From Dermacentor variabilis (lineage: Eukaryota > Arthropoda > Arachnida > Ixodida > Ixodidae), in the NCBI RefSeq assembly GCF_050947875.1, contig NC_134569.1:208637627-208701626 (forward strand): a DNA stretch of 64,000 bases, read 5' to 3'. Numbering within the stretch: position 1 is the first letter of the stretch; each line of letters opens with the position of its first letter. The notes under the pieces were generated by a model. That model searched no databases. It saw only the letters and a list, made by a program, of their open reading frames with translations, and had not been told where the DNA came from. Shown here one piece after another: positions 24,740 to 36,269 of the stretch. Made by a program: the position numbers and the translations under genes.

Positions 24740-24745
24740 CATATC
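24692..24745. repeat. (TA)n / (CATA)n microsatellite
   Basis: TA repeat grading into ACAT units. Confidence 0.9.
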
Positions 24746-26366
24746 CTTTCGTGTAATGTGGCAAATATGCATGATGCACTGAACTAATTTTGATGCAAAG
24801 GTTTCAAGTCCGTTCCATGAGCGTTTTGTTACCGCAACAGTTTAGATTGTAAGATTCCGACTGTGTATGCAATAATGTATTCTTACAAATCAATCATTCT
24901 GTATCCTAATATGATTCATTGCACCTTTTCTTCTCAGTGCGAATGTACGATTCATAACGTTTTCTATATTCTGTTGTATTGTAGGCAGTACACTATAAGC
25001 TTCAACCAGGCAATCAAAGAAGTTTTTGGGTGGGCACGTGGTGCAGCTAGTCCATTCCAGTTCACTACCGGCCTATCTTGATTACTATTGGTAATCACGG
25101 ACAAATTTAAGTGCATATGTCAGCTTATATTCCTAGCTGACCGCCAGCCCCGCTATACATTATTTTGCGAAGTCAGACTATGACGTCAAGTCGCGACTTG
25201 AGAAGCACAGACTGGGAGTAAAGCGTGTCTTCGACACTTCAAGTGAAGAGGACAGTGAATACGATGTTCCTTAAGTATTTTATCTATTCTAGCAAGTGAT
25301 TGATCAAGTCTAACTGAAAATGTTTCACCAGTGTTTTCTTACTTGCTTCGTGCCTAGGAACAAAAAACAACAAGAACGAGCATCTCTTATACTCGCAAAC
25401 GGAAGAAAGCAGCGATCAGCCTGCTATTGCGTGATGGCCTTGAAGAAAACACGACGTGCTGCTTGAAAAAGTTGCTGAGATGGAAAAAAGACCAGCAGCA
25501 CAGGAGGAGCTCATGGAGCTTCGAGCTCTCAATAGAGGGCTGCAACAAGAGCTGCTAAGAAAGTTCACAGAAGGTAGATATACAAGTTTTCCTGCAGTAT
25601 ATTATGAAGTGACAGCAGGCATCTGCACGCCTAAGCCGCTTATTATGGAACACATTGATATACTATGCCAATATTTAAACTTTAACATTAAGATTAGGTG
25701 GTGTCTGTTCAGTTTCTTAAATTAAGTGCATTCATTTTTGCTGTTCCTCTTTCTTTGTTCTAGCATTCACAAAACATATAAATCTAAATTTGTGCCATGT
25801 GCAGCTTGTAAAACATAGTGCAGCCATGCCTATACACCACAGACCCATCAACAACACATGAATCTTCTGGTCGGGTTATTTTCATAGGCATTTCAAGAAA
25901 AGCATACTTCAAGGCTTATGTGTGCAAGCGTCAGCGCTTCAATTATATTTATTTGAGGAAATGTTCACAAAATAATTTTTTTTGCTTAGTTATAAGCCTT
26001 CCAATTGAGTACTGAGCATTTGGTGCTTAGTGAATATTGCTTGTGTGCATTTTTTGTTCAGATTGACATTAGACAGAGCCTGCGTGTGCCAGCAGAGACT
26101 TGGCGTCGAATTCAGGCTTGGGAAACAGACTCGATGTTCGTAAGGACCTGCTTGTGGCGGTCCGGAACCCAGCCCAGTTGCAAGGCCGATCTTTGCTGGG
26201 TAGCTATAACTTACCTTTCAAGCCTTAAATGTACTGCTTGAATTTTTTTAGTACATGCTACTTTCTGCAGGGAAATATTGCCTCAGTTGCCAGACCGACC
26301 AAGGAAGGCGCCCTTGACACTGTTGAAGGTGTCTGTCATAAGGTGACTACGTATCTATTAACATAT

Positions 26367-26374
26367 ACCCCATG
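26367..26374. repeat. 8-bp target-site duplication of hAT copy B (left)
   Basis: ACCCCATG, identical to 30810-30817. Confidence 0.9.
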
Positions 26375-27747
26375 CAGGGGCGTAGCCAGGGGGGGGAGGG
26401 GCTTCTGGGGCTTTAGCTCCCCCCGAAATTTTTTCGTGCTGTCCATGCACCGCCGACCAAAGCAACCCCTGGCGCCGAAAATCATTCTTGGTTATGTCTA
26501 GAATGTCTTTTTCACGCTCGAACAGACATTTCACCGCGAACATTGCGAACTAGGCCTGGATTTCGCGGCAACGCCCATGCACCGGGAGTCACATAACGCA
26601 AGCAGCCCCATCTGAGCACAAAGTTTCAATGCCGTTTGGATAGCGAACGGGTTCGCCGCGGCATTTCGCGGAGGCCGCGGAATCTACGGAGCGCATGGGT
26701 GTCACTTCCGAAACTTTATGGTATAAAGTTCTCATAAACTTTTGATGTGAAAGGTGCATTGGCATTTCCAAAGTTGGGCTTTAGTTTTTCAGTTACAGAA
26801 CTTTGTTGGTTTAATGTTGTTTTAAACAGTCGACGCCTAAGGTGCATTGACTTTTCTAAAATCTTACATCGGAACACACAACGAGACAAGCCAAATCAAC
26901 ACACTGTCAGACAAGTTGACAAAGCACACAGCCAGGTCCGACGAGACGAAACGTTGTGGCTGTTCATTTGTGCCGTATTCTCAGATAAAAAAATATAAAA
27001 ATTTTTTCCACCTACGCCAAAGCACCCACGTGAAGACACTACACCTAGCCAAGGTAACTACGTTCTTGTTTATTTTTTCTAATTTGACTTTTTTTGCGAG
27101 GACATAAGGAACCTCTCTCTTTTTTTTTTTTATTATTCTCGCTACCCTGCCCGCGGGCTGCCAGGGCCAGCCAGAGCGCATGCGTTTTTCTAGTGTTGCC
27201 CCTACCACCGCGCGGCGCACATCGGTGCGCGTTCAGTTTTCTCTGCGCGAGTGGATTTTCGCATTGCAGAGCTTTGGACGCTTTCTGGCTAACGGACTAG
27301 AAAAAGAAACTGTAGTCGCTCGCCGCCATCACTGTGGGGACTCGACGGATTGCACCACGTTCGCTTGTGCGCAACCTCTCCTCGGCGGTGTGGGATACCG
27401 AACATTATGCTTATGGCTCTCGGTAGACCAAGCGTAGCACGTTTTCTTCGATATTCCTAAGGTAGCCACATTAAGTGCACAAAGTAGGCATTCGACTGTG
27501 GCCAACATTCTTTGCTTTGCGTTTGTTCATTTCGGTGGCCCCGCCCCTCAAAAGGAAAAATACATTGTTGCGGCGCAGCGAATTGTCACATGGAGAAAGT
27601 TCGATTTTGTTACTTCTTTTGCAGAAAGTATTGGGCCACGGGACGCTTCAGTTCCCGGATACTCTTATTATATTATTGCGAGAGCAATCATATGGATACT
27701 CCAGGCGCATTCCTGCCGTCGCCCTCATGTTTCGTATGAGGGCGACG

Positions 27748-27832
27748 GCGTTAACGTCGTGACCAAGGGCGTTAACGTCGTGACCAAGGGCGTTAACGTC
27801 GTGACCAAGGGCGTTAACGTCGTGACCGCGCG
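27748..27832. repeat. 21-bp minisatellite, about 4 units, inside hAT copy B
   Basis: Unit GCGTTAACGTCGTGACCAAGG, three full units and a fourth partial. The corresponding place in copy A (about 4045-4070, opposite strand) has a single diverged unit. The translated repeat is not a real protein. Confidence 0.85.
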
Positions 27833-28238
27833 CCGCGTGCAGTATGTGCGAGTGAAAGCGTAGGAGTGGGGAGGGGGGGTGGAATGGGTGAGCCGGCGAT
27901 GGTGGCTCAGTTTTTTATGCGAAAGGGAGAAAAGCGAGGAGAAAGCGCGCCGCCTCCTGTCGCGCGCGATACATCTGAGGGAGAGGGGGCGGGATCTAGG
28001 ATTCTGTGAATCTGTGAGTGCATAACAGGTTCATTTGCCTTGTTTAATGCATTATCTACGATGACTTTTTCTTAGATACGTAGATTTACTGAATGCTTAT
28101 ACGTATATTTAAATATCTTGTCGCGAGGTATTGTGTATACGTGCAGTGAGCTTTGTTTCTGGTGGCACTTTTTTTTACCTTTATCAAGCTGTGTTTTGGC
28201 ATTTGTATATTCCATTGTATCTTCGTGTTTCTAATGTA

Positions 28239-29509
28239 CGTGAGCGAGTGAAATGAAAGTGAGCCTACGCACACCGCGCAGTTATGGTTCTGTTCATTAT
28301 CTGAGAGGCATGCGCGTAGCACACAGGCATCTCTCATTTACAAAAGTGACACGCAGGTGTGAAGATAAATACTCTTTAATGCTCTCATACACTGGGTTGA
28401 ACATGGTTGCGTAACAATTAACGCTCCAGAAGTTCAGCAGCGTCGTGTTGTGAGGTTTTTGACAGGTGAAGGTATTTCCTTAAAAGAAATTCTTTGCCGT
28501 ATGGCTGCCGTGTACGTTGAATATTGCATTTCATTGGCCATTGTGAAGCGTTGGAGCAAGAGTTTAAAGAAGGACGTGAAAGTTGCAAAGACGATCGAAG
28601 ACGGCGAAAGTCGCCGTGCTATCACCCCAACACAATTGCAAAGGTTGTTGAGCTGAAGAACAGAAGATAAGCACCGATGAACTGGCAGAGCGTGCGAACA
28701 TTAGCCACGCTTCTGTTCACACCACAATTCATGAACATCTCCGTCATCGGCTCTTGTGTGCGCAATGGATGCCCAAGATTTTTAACCACCGCCAGAAGAC
28801 TGAGAATTCCGGCGCTGCTTTGACTCATCTGATGTGGTATGACAATGAGGGTGACGACTTCTTGTCTGCAATTGTGATCGGGGACGAAACCTGGTGCCGC
28901 TACTACGAGCCTTAAACACGACGACAAAGCTTACAGTGGAAACATTCGAATTCACCACGCCCAAGAAAGCAAAGACCGTCATTTCCACCGAAAGGTGTTG
29001 CTGACTTTAGAACGTCAGGGGCCATTACTGAAAGAATTTGCCAAATATCGAGGGAGCATCAAATGTTTCCGATGTTGTGAAACGCCGGATCGGCTGCGTG
29101 TCGCAATCAAAAACAAAAGACGTGGAAAATCGACCAATGCGGTCATGTTGTTCCACGACAATGCCCTTCCCCACGTTGCTGATGTGGTTAATACAAAACT
29201 GGCAAAGTTCAAGTGGGAAACACTGCAACATTCGCCATACAGCTCAAATCTGTCGCCTTGCCACTTCCACATTTTAGGGCAACTGAAAAAACAAACAGTA
29301 CAAGCGAACCAGATACATGTCGCACGATGACGTGAAAAAGCCACTTGCAGACTTTTTGAAGCAGCAAGCCAAGAAGTTTTATGAGACGGGAATCGCGGTA
29401 CTCTTAGTCAATAGGCTAAATGTCTAATTGCTCATGGAGACTACCTTTAAATAATGCACTGAGTTTGTCATACGTTCGCACTGGCTCACTTTCATTTGAC
29501 TGGCCCTCG
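28239..29509 (+). mobile_element. mariner element inside hAT copy B, defective transposase
   Basis: Inverted ends (CGTGAGCGAGTGAAATG at 28239; TTTGACTGGCCCTCG to 29509) are flanked by TA at 28237-28238 and 29510-29511. The plus strand holds a helix-turn-helix ('YVEYCISLAIVKRWSKSLKK', about 28512-28570), a 'GDETWCR' block (about 28880), and a C-terminal part from 28995 with 'HDNALPHVADVVNTKL' and 'SPCHF'. Here the third catalytic Asp (normally S-P-C-D-F) is His, a different lesion from copy A. Several frameshifts. The transposition machinery is dead. Confidence 0.85.
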
Positions 29510-31549
29510 TATACATTGAAGAACTGCTTTTTATACGTCCTCTCTGTTGCGACTATAATTTCGGTGCAATTACTCACGATACACGACCGGAGACAGCTGC
29601 TCCTGCGTAATATATTGGAACAAATGACGGCGTCATTGAAAATTTTCACTGGCTGTTGCATATGTAGAATATAAACAATGTTCTTGAATGACAAAGTTTC
29701 ATTAACATATTTGTGCTCAACTTGCTCATTTCATGGCCATTAAAATTTTCATATCAGAGGCATGCACTGCTTTGCTGGTTTCGAACCGATACAGTTCTAA
29801 AGTTCGTGTGATATTTTCTTTACTTATTAAATAGACGAAAACTACGGAAGCATTGATATCAGTTGTTCTGGGCGCAATTTTTTGCACGTACGAGCATTTT
29901 TTTTATGAAAAAACATATATTTTACTTGTTTTGACAGTGCCTAGCGTTCAAGAAATCGTTTGTGGCATCTTTGGCAATGGCAATGCAGTATGTATTTGAT
30001 CCATGAATCAATGTATTTGATCCCTCGACATATTGTTTAAAAGGAAGCATTAATTAGCTCAGGCCCAACTCCGACACTGCTTATTCAAATACATGTAAAA
30101 CGCAAAAATGCCTTTCTGAGATAATGCCTGGATCACTTTTAATGAAATTTGTTGCATTTGAGAGAGAAAGTTGAATTCTAGTGTCTTGGAAACGGAATTT
30201 AGATTTAGGGCCTGAATTTTGTTTAAAATAGTTTGAAAAATTCGACAGTTCGAGAAATATAGAAGCACGACGTTGCATCAAAAACATATTGCGGTTCTGT
30301 AAACGGCATCAATTATAACAGTCAAAGCGGACAAATTTGGTACGTCAATTGGTATCTTACGTGAATTGGTTACGTTGTGTGCAAAGGTTCTGCAAAAGCC
30401 GTATTTCAATACTACAGATTTTTTTAGAATAATATATAATATAATTTTGCCCGCTGTGAATGTACTATTAGATGCTATTCAGAGTTTTCATGTCATTTTT
30501 CGTTGTTCATTTACAATTTTAAACTTGATAGTTCCGTTTTCTAGAAATTCGCAATTTATGCCAATTTTGTAAGCAGAGTTGACAGTGTAAAGGATTTTCA
30601 AAACCAGTAGTCACTAGAATTAAAGTTTTTCTTTTAAATGCCACAAGCCTCGTCAAATTTGGTGCAGTGGTTGCTGAGAAAAACGAATTCTCCGTCTACA
30701 TGTATTTAGATACGAGCACCCGAGCTAAAGCCTCCTCTAAGGAGGAAGCCGAACTGCAACGTGAGGCCCCCCCCCCCCCCCCCCAACGAAATGTCTGGCT
30801 ACGCCACTGACCCCATGTACTCAGTGTGCTGCATGTGTGGAGCTCTGACACAGCAGCAACTGTAACCACCCTCTGTAATGCCCGGAATGGGTATTAGGGT
30901 ATGGTAGTCAAACAAATAACCAAGTTGCGGCACTTTTCGGTCACTCTACAAGGGGCACGCCCTTCCTGCTTTCTACATATTGCCCTTTTCCTGAGAAATT
31001 TAAGTAGACCAGTCGCACATCTACAGTTGGCGAGGTGAAGTTACTTTCATAACTGGTAAATTTGTTAACATTGTAGCAGATGTGTTTAATTAAACTCCCT
31101 TTTATGATTCCTTCTAAATGCAATTTGATGGCGTTGTGAAATGATTCAGGGGTGCCATGCCTTGTGTCATTTATTCAAAGTATCCTGCTAAAGAATCGGA
31201 AATGTCTTCTATTGAGAATGTTTATTCTGCTGCAAGAAACCATTTTTTTCCACAACTGAAAATGCAATGTAAAATTTTGATTACTCAGAAAATACCCAAA
31301 GCAAAATCTTATTCATTCCTTTCTTTCATTCCTTGAAATTAAGCTTTTCTGCATCATATTTTGAACTGCCTCTCGTTGTTTTTAATCATTTAATGCATGT
31401 GTTTTGACAGCCTGCTTCAAGCGCCGCTTGGAGAAACAAGGTTTCCCCGAGACGATGTGACAACACTAGTGAAACGGATGAATCACTACGTGGGGGAGAA
31501 AATTGCTGACCTTAACAGAACAGCGAAATGGTATACTCATTAGAAGAAT

Positions 31550-32110
31550 ATTCTTGCATTTGCTGCTTGAATCTTAGCTACATAAGCCGCAAATTTAATT
31601 GTGACTCTCTTGAACCTGGGTGAAATACTGAATATTAAATTTGAGGTGTCTTTTTATCCAATTTCAGCTTGCCTGTGTTGCCAGCTTTTGAGGGCAACAC
31701 GTTTTTCAGGAGTCCATACACAATGCGGTCTTTCTTTTTTATCCTCTTGTGCAGGTTGTGGCGCGACTAGACCAAAAAGGGTCCATGAAGCAGTACCCCG
31801 CATTACATTCTTCTTAGTAATACAGCTTTTAAGCCTACCTTTCACTTGTTACCTCATTGTCACATGTAGTCATCATCTTAAGGCAGTAGTGGCTCCTTGT
31901 GTAATATGATACGAAGTAAGAAAAACACAGGAAGTATTCATGAAGAGATTCTCTTTCTGTGCTATTCATATTGTTTTGCATCATATTAGATCCCAATATG
32001 TATGAGCCAACTACCCGAGCATCGTGTAACGATGTGGTACGCCTTATTGGTGTGCTGATTTGCCAGATTCACACAGGGCAGGCTGTGCACAGTCGAAACT
32101 ATTTGACCCC
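31550..32110. other. No gene recognised
   Basis: AT-rich downstream flank of the BEN-like gene. Confidence 0.3.
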
Positions 32111-32116
32111 TCGAGC

Positions 32117-32330
32117 GTTTCCATTTGGACCATTTGGTTCCATGCCAATTAGCCCAATTGGTTCTATACCAACTGCACCGTGTGACCCAATTGGTTCCAT
32201 GCCAACTGCACCATTTGATCCAAATGGTATGCAACCGATTGGCCCAACTGTGTAATAATACACGAATGGGACCATTTGGAAACAAGTGGAAATTTTGGAA
32301 TTGGGCCGAATTGTTTTTTTTTTTAGAACT
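32117..32330. repeat. Second block of CCATTTGG / CCAATTGG octamers
   Basis: Same word set as 18270-18490, here with interspersed 'TTCCATGCCAA' and 'ACTGCACC' spacers recurring two or three times, giving an irregular period of about 40-60 bp. Confidence 0.55.
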
Positions 32331-32339
32331 AGGACAGCT

Positions 32340-32870
32340 TGGGTCGTGACAGCTCGCTAGTCGTTGCGCGGTAGGGTCGCCGAGGCAGAGGTGGCACGGT
32401 TGCTGCCGTAGGAACCGTCGCCAGCACACCTGCCTACGCTGAGGACACCACTGCGATGTCCGGCGGCAGCTCTCGAGGACCGCGACTCAGGGTCGACCCA
32501 CGCCGCCAGCACCTCGGTAGGCCTCGACGAGGAAAGGCCGTCAGCAACTGCGCCCTGGCAGGAGCCGCTCAGCAGGTCTCGTCCTTGGTCCAGGAACAGG
32601 CCGGCCCTTGGTCACTCGGCTGCAGCAGGAACAACGGCAGGCGCTCTTCCCGAGCGTCGCACTCAATCTGCTACCAACGTGGCTTGGCCGATCGAGCTCC
32701 TCCGCACGTTCTTCATCGAGCACTCCTTTTCTTTCGTTTTGTTCTTTCTTCCTTCCAGCTCCCGTGCCACCTGCCCTCAGCTCGCCCTGTTCACTTCGGT
32801 TTCCGATTTCGTCAAACTTGCAATTCTGTTGAGTCCACAAGTCGCGGCGTACACGTGAAAAAAAAGCAAT
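32340..32870. other. GC-rich block, unassigned (possible LTR or TE end)
   Basis: Sharp GC-rich island between AT-rich flanks, open in several frames but without protein signature. Composition resembles tick LTR/leader sequence. No terminal TG...CA pair was confirmed. Confidence 0.3.
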
Positions 32871-33299
32871 TATAAAAATACATTTTGTCCTTTCCCCACT
32901 GCAATGCACAAGGAAAATGAGCCTGATTGCAACATTGTATATGGAGTGAAAGAAGTTGTCCTTCACCTGCTTATGCACTTGATCAAAACTTTGCAAGATA
33001 TAATCAGTTGGTCCTATCTATCGACGACAACCAGTCCAGCATTATAGTTGACAGTTTACTCATTTCTTGTAACCAAGATGTGTGTGCTGGCAGTGTCAGC
33101 AGTACTCATTCTGTCAACTAAAGGTCCTTCCTTTTCCTGCAAATATAAAAATACTATGCAGATCTGCCGCAACTACAGTTCGCATGCTTTAACATCAGGG
33201 AAAAGGCAAAGTTCATGTCCCTACAGCCATTACATAGACACTACTGCATGTTCTCGCATTTGCATAAAATTATAATTTGACAAAATAGAACAATATAAT

Positions 33300-33660
33300 G
33301 AATTATTTATTGCGTGAAGTCTACTACGGCGTCCGCGATTCGCGTGGCCAACGCCGTAGTAAACGCCGTGGTTGTCTCCACTTTGTACGGAGGGCAGGGC
33401 GAGGAGGACATCGACACACCCTGGCAGGCGCCGGAAAAGCCCTTCGTCTCTCGCCCGACCCCCTTGCCTCGCGCGCCAGAGGTGAGGGCACGCATCCCGG
33501 CTGAGTACCTTGCTCGCGCGCACGAGATAGAACCGCCTTCGCCGGCTCACCCTTACACGCTTCCACTAATGCGGAACCTCACGGCGTCGTCGACTGCATA
33601 CATGCGGCTGGAGTGTCCATATGGCTATTGTAATAAAATTAATCTGATTATCTCCAAGCG
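33300..33660. other. GC-rich repeat-like segment
   Basis: Contains an 11-bp inverted pair TACTACGGCGT / ACGCCGTAGTA at about 33328 and 33347 and ends with 'TGGAGTGTCCATATGGCTATTG', split as GGAGTGTCCATAT plus GGCTATTG, a motif also present inside both hAT copies (about 4108 and, inverted, 27692). The 153-codon ORF across it lacks a coding signature. Confidence 0.35.
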
Positions 33661-33807
33661 ATGGCAAACATCACCTTGGTTCAGTCCAGCTATGTGGCAT
33701 TTGCACATATTTAAGGTTTGGCTCAAGTTATGTGAAACACCCTATAAACCAACCACACTGTTTAAGTTTGGCTAAAGGCTCCTTGATTCTTCACTATAAA
33801 ATCTGTA

Positions 33808-34060
33808 ATAATAATAATATAATAATAATAATATTTGGGGTTTTACGTGCCAAAACCACTTTCTGATTATGAGGCACGCCGTAGTGGAGGACTCCGGAAA
33901 TTTTGACCACCCGGGGTTCTTTAACGTGCACCTAAATCTAAGCACACGGGTGTTTTCGCATTTCGCCCCCATCGAAATGCGGCCGCCGTGGCCGGGATTC
34001 GATCCCGCGACCTCGTGCTCAGCAGCCCAACACCATAGCCACTGAGCAACCACGGCGGGT
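33808..34060 (-). mobile_element. Complete Ruka-type SINE with target duplication
   Basis: Minus orientation: head CCCGCCGTGGTTGCTCAGTG at about 34059 containing an A box (about 34040-34050), B box GGATTCGATCCC (palindromic context) at about 33995-34006, 'ACGGCGGCCGC', a body with 'GGGTGGTCAAAATTTCCGG', 'GCGTGCCTCATAATCAGAA', 'GCACGTAAAACCCC', then an ATA/TAT-repeat tail (33808-33835). A perfect 13-bp duplication TATAAAATCTGTA flanks it (33795-33807 and 34061-34073). RNA polymerase III would transcribe it from the internal boxes; a LINE supplies retrotransposition. Confidence 0.9.
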
Positions 34061-34074
34061 TATAAAATCTGTAT

Positions 34075-34502
34075 GAATGTGACTTTGGCATATGTAGTTA
34101 AGGAAATGTAGCCTGATCTCATTAAGGGTCTTCTGTGCCATTGACACTTGAACATAGATGACTGATATACACATTGTGTTCACCAAGTGTCTCAACAATA
34201 AAGTGCTTCTCTTTGCCTATTCGTAGAAACGCACCTGTACTGTTTTTCCTATAATGGCTACATATGAGAACAGGAATGGCATATGGTATTGTGTTTACAA
34301 TACGGTAAGATGAGATAGAAGTTTGCAGTTATGCTATGGCAGAATGAATGACATAGCTCTACTTGTAGTGGTCATTGGAGGAAGATGGTACTGACAAAAT
34401 GTAAGGACTGACTTATCAGCGTATGTTACGTTCTGTATAATATAAACTTACCACCTATAGAATTATTTTTCCAGTTGCGTATCATATGTTGTCAGCGAAA
34501 AG
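34075..34502. other. No gene recognised
   Basis: AT-rich target region immediately left of the large Tc1-like element. Confidence 0.35.
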
Positions 34503-34504
34503 TA

Positions 34505-36269
34505 CAGTCGCGGTCAAAAATACGCGGCCCACGGCTCCAGTCGGCGGAGCGGCCGCGAGCCGCACCGCGGCGCTCGCGTCGGCGCTGCGAGAGTTTGCGC
34601 TCTGACGACAGGTATCTCCCTCGCTCTCGGGCGGATACGTAACACGGTTGATAAAGTTCAAGTGCATCGTTCAGCTGTTTCGCAGTTGACGGTCAGGGCG
34701 AAAGGGGGCTCCCGTTTGCATGAAGCGTCGCCGCGCTGGTGCCGCTTCGTATCTCGTCTCCCGAGTGTGCGGAGCCGCTGCTGCGCGCGGCCGCTCAGCC
34801 GTTCGTGAAGGGCACGGCGCGATTCCTGCTAGCATCGTAGTTGGGTTGACAGCTGATGCATGTAACCCGCCGTGGTGGCCTAGTGGCTATGATACTGGGG
34901 ACCCGAAGGACGCGGCTTCGATCCCGGCGGTTGCTGCATTTCAGTTGAGGCGGAATGCTAACGAATGCCCGTGTACTGTGCGACGCCAGCGCACATTGAA
35001 GAACCCCAGGTGGTCGATATTTCCGGAGACCTGCACTATGGCGTCTCTCATAGCCTGAGATGCTTTCGGACGTTGCACACTACGAAACCAAAAAGTCATG
35101 CTTACGCGCTGTCCGCTTCCGTCTGATCCACCGCACCCGCGTGCTCAAGGCTTGGGTACCAGCATGCATGCACCTCGTTCTCAAATAATATGCCACGGTC
35201 GTTCGCTCTCTTAAAGCGGTAGCATGCGAAGAGCCGCCGCATTTGTGAAATCAATGCGCTTGCATTAAAAGCCCCATGTGGAAGAAAAACAGGGTGCGCA
35301 ATAGGTAGCTACAGGAGGTTCATTATTGTAATAGATAAAAGGGAGGCATTACATGTAAACCATTAATATATTCACCGCTGGCAGCGAAAGAGAAATCTAC
35401 GAAAAATAATGATCCCGCACGGGTCCAAAAAATGCACTGGGGATTATTAAGTCTGAAGGCGAAAATCACTGCGTAAAATTGATTCGAAACTGCGGGGGTC
35501 GTTTGGGTACGGGAGAATAACGTGAAAGAAGTGTTATCGGAATCTTAAGATCTGGGTCAAACTGAAGAAAATGTCCCGAAGTGATGAAATTTATTGCTAG
35601 TGCATTGACAATTAAGGCTCTTAAGTGTTATCTCTTACGGGTGCAATGTATCGTCATCATGAATATGAAGAGAAATAAATTGAGATGTTTGTGCCACACC
35701 GGCGAGTATAATGGTTTTAAATAGTGCATCGGCCTCATACAATGATAGTCGGATATGAGGTTTTTGAAGGTAAATATGTCATTTTTGAAGGCCTGGTAGA
35801 AAGTGTGACTGAGTTTCCCGACCTTTGCACTTACTTCTTTATTTTTAAATGATTAAATATATGCTGGCGTTTACCTTTTGTTCGGGATCGGTTTTTTTGT
35901 GTGTGTATATATGGTAAGAAAAGGTGCGCTTCTGCTGCCCGCTTGTATTTAAATATTGCTGAGTATAAGTGTACACGTTTGGTAACTGGCGATGATAACA
36001 GTATTTAAGACCAAAACAAGATGGTGGTTTTTCGAATGCATCGACTCTACGTAATAAATGGCCAGAAAGTGTAGGCTATGCGAATAATTTTTTTATGCGT
36101 GTGTTTTCAGAGCGATGATGATTGATTGTGGACACAGCAAGGGTATTTTAAGAATTTTGTTTAATGTGGTTATTCTCGCACATTTTTTAGCCGTTGATCT
36201 ACCGGCTTCACGTACGATATTACTTCTGAACAATCAAATCTCAAGCCTGCCTAATGCTTGGTGAACGCC
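34505..36269. repeat. Left terminal inverted repeat arm (1,765 bp)
   Basis: Mirror of 43945-45709 (position x pairs with 80214 minus x). Contains a SINE at 34866-35060 and the last 19 bases of transposase coding sequence with the stop codon. Confidence 0.9.
34866..35060 (+). mobile_element. Ruka-like SINE in the left arm
   Basis: Starts CCCGCCGTGGTGGCCTAGTG, B box 'CTTCGATCCCGG' at about 34916, and ends with 'AAGAACCCCAGGTGG' and 'TATTTCCGGAGACCTGCAC', matching the SINE body of the copy at 33808-34060 while the middle differs. Its mirror image occupies the same position in the right arm. Confidence 0.75.

Larger units (their letters stand above)
26375..30809 (+). mobile_element. hAT-type non-autonomous transposon, copy B (4,435 bp)
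   Basis: Starts CAGGGGCGTAGCCAG at 26375 and ends CTGGCTACGCCACTG at 30809, with a perfect 8-bp target duplication ACCCCATG at 26367-26374 and 30810-30817. It is homologous to copy A over both ends and the middle, including the same mariner at the same relative position. It differs by about 690 bp present only here (about 30030-30720) and by minisatellite length near 27.8 kb. No hAT transposase is encoded. It sits within a BEN-like gene's last intron (26343-31410). C/G homopolymers next to both ends are a family trait. Confidence 0.88.
24484..31543 (+). pseudogene. BEN-domain-like multi-exon gene, probably decayed
   Basis: Pieces in order on +: 24484-24583 (starts MPDYDCSAAYYMVKLTEMAG; donor GAG|GTAAGT); about 25165-25275 (acidic 'TSSEEDSEYDVP'); about 25357-25577 with a coiled-coil-like 'ELRALNRGLQQELL'; 26061-about 26200 with 'RVPAETWRRIQAWETDSMFV', then in another frame 'LLVAVRNPAQLQGRSLL'; 26271-26342 with 'LPDRPRKAPLTLLKVSVIR'; and 31411-31543 with 'TLVKRMNHYVGEKIADLN' to TAG. 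The last junction (donor 26342/26343, acceptor 31410/31411) is in phase. The layout resembles BEN-domain proteins (DNA or chromatin binding), which are multi-copy in ticks. At least one frameshift (about 26143) and mismatched phases elsewhere suggest a pseudogene, or that I have the exon edges wrong. The last intron holds hAT copy B. Confidence 0.5.

Noticed and set aside
27498..27863. 121-aa ORF with a repeated Val-Asn-Val-Val-Thr-Lys-Gly unit
   Set aside because: Translation of the 21-bp minisatellite inside hAT copy B; not open in copy A.
32456..32996. 139-aa and 151-aa ORFs on opposite strands
   Set aside because: GC-rich low-stop region, open on both strands; no domain.
33314..33775. 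153-aa plus-strand ORF
   Set aside because: Crosses a GC-rich repeat segment into AT-rich flank without motif or consistent composition.
33808..34060. tRNA gene at the B-box sequence
   Set aside because: It has a SINE tail and a 13-bp target duplication; the tRNA-like head is only the SINE promoter.
34720..35058. 112-aa ORF present identically at 45156-45494 on the other strand
   Set aside because: It spans the SINE inside the transposon arms; the duplication is due to the inverted repeat, and no protein signature is present.
35581..36240. Coding potential in the AT-rich part of the Tc1-like arms
   Set aside because: All frames closed by stops; treated as non-coding arm sequence.
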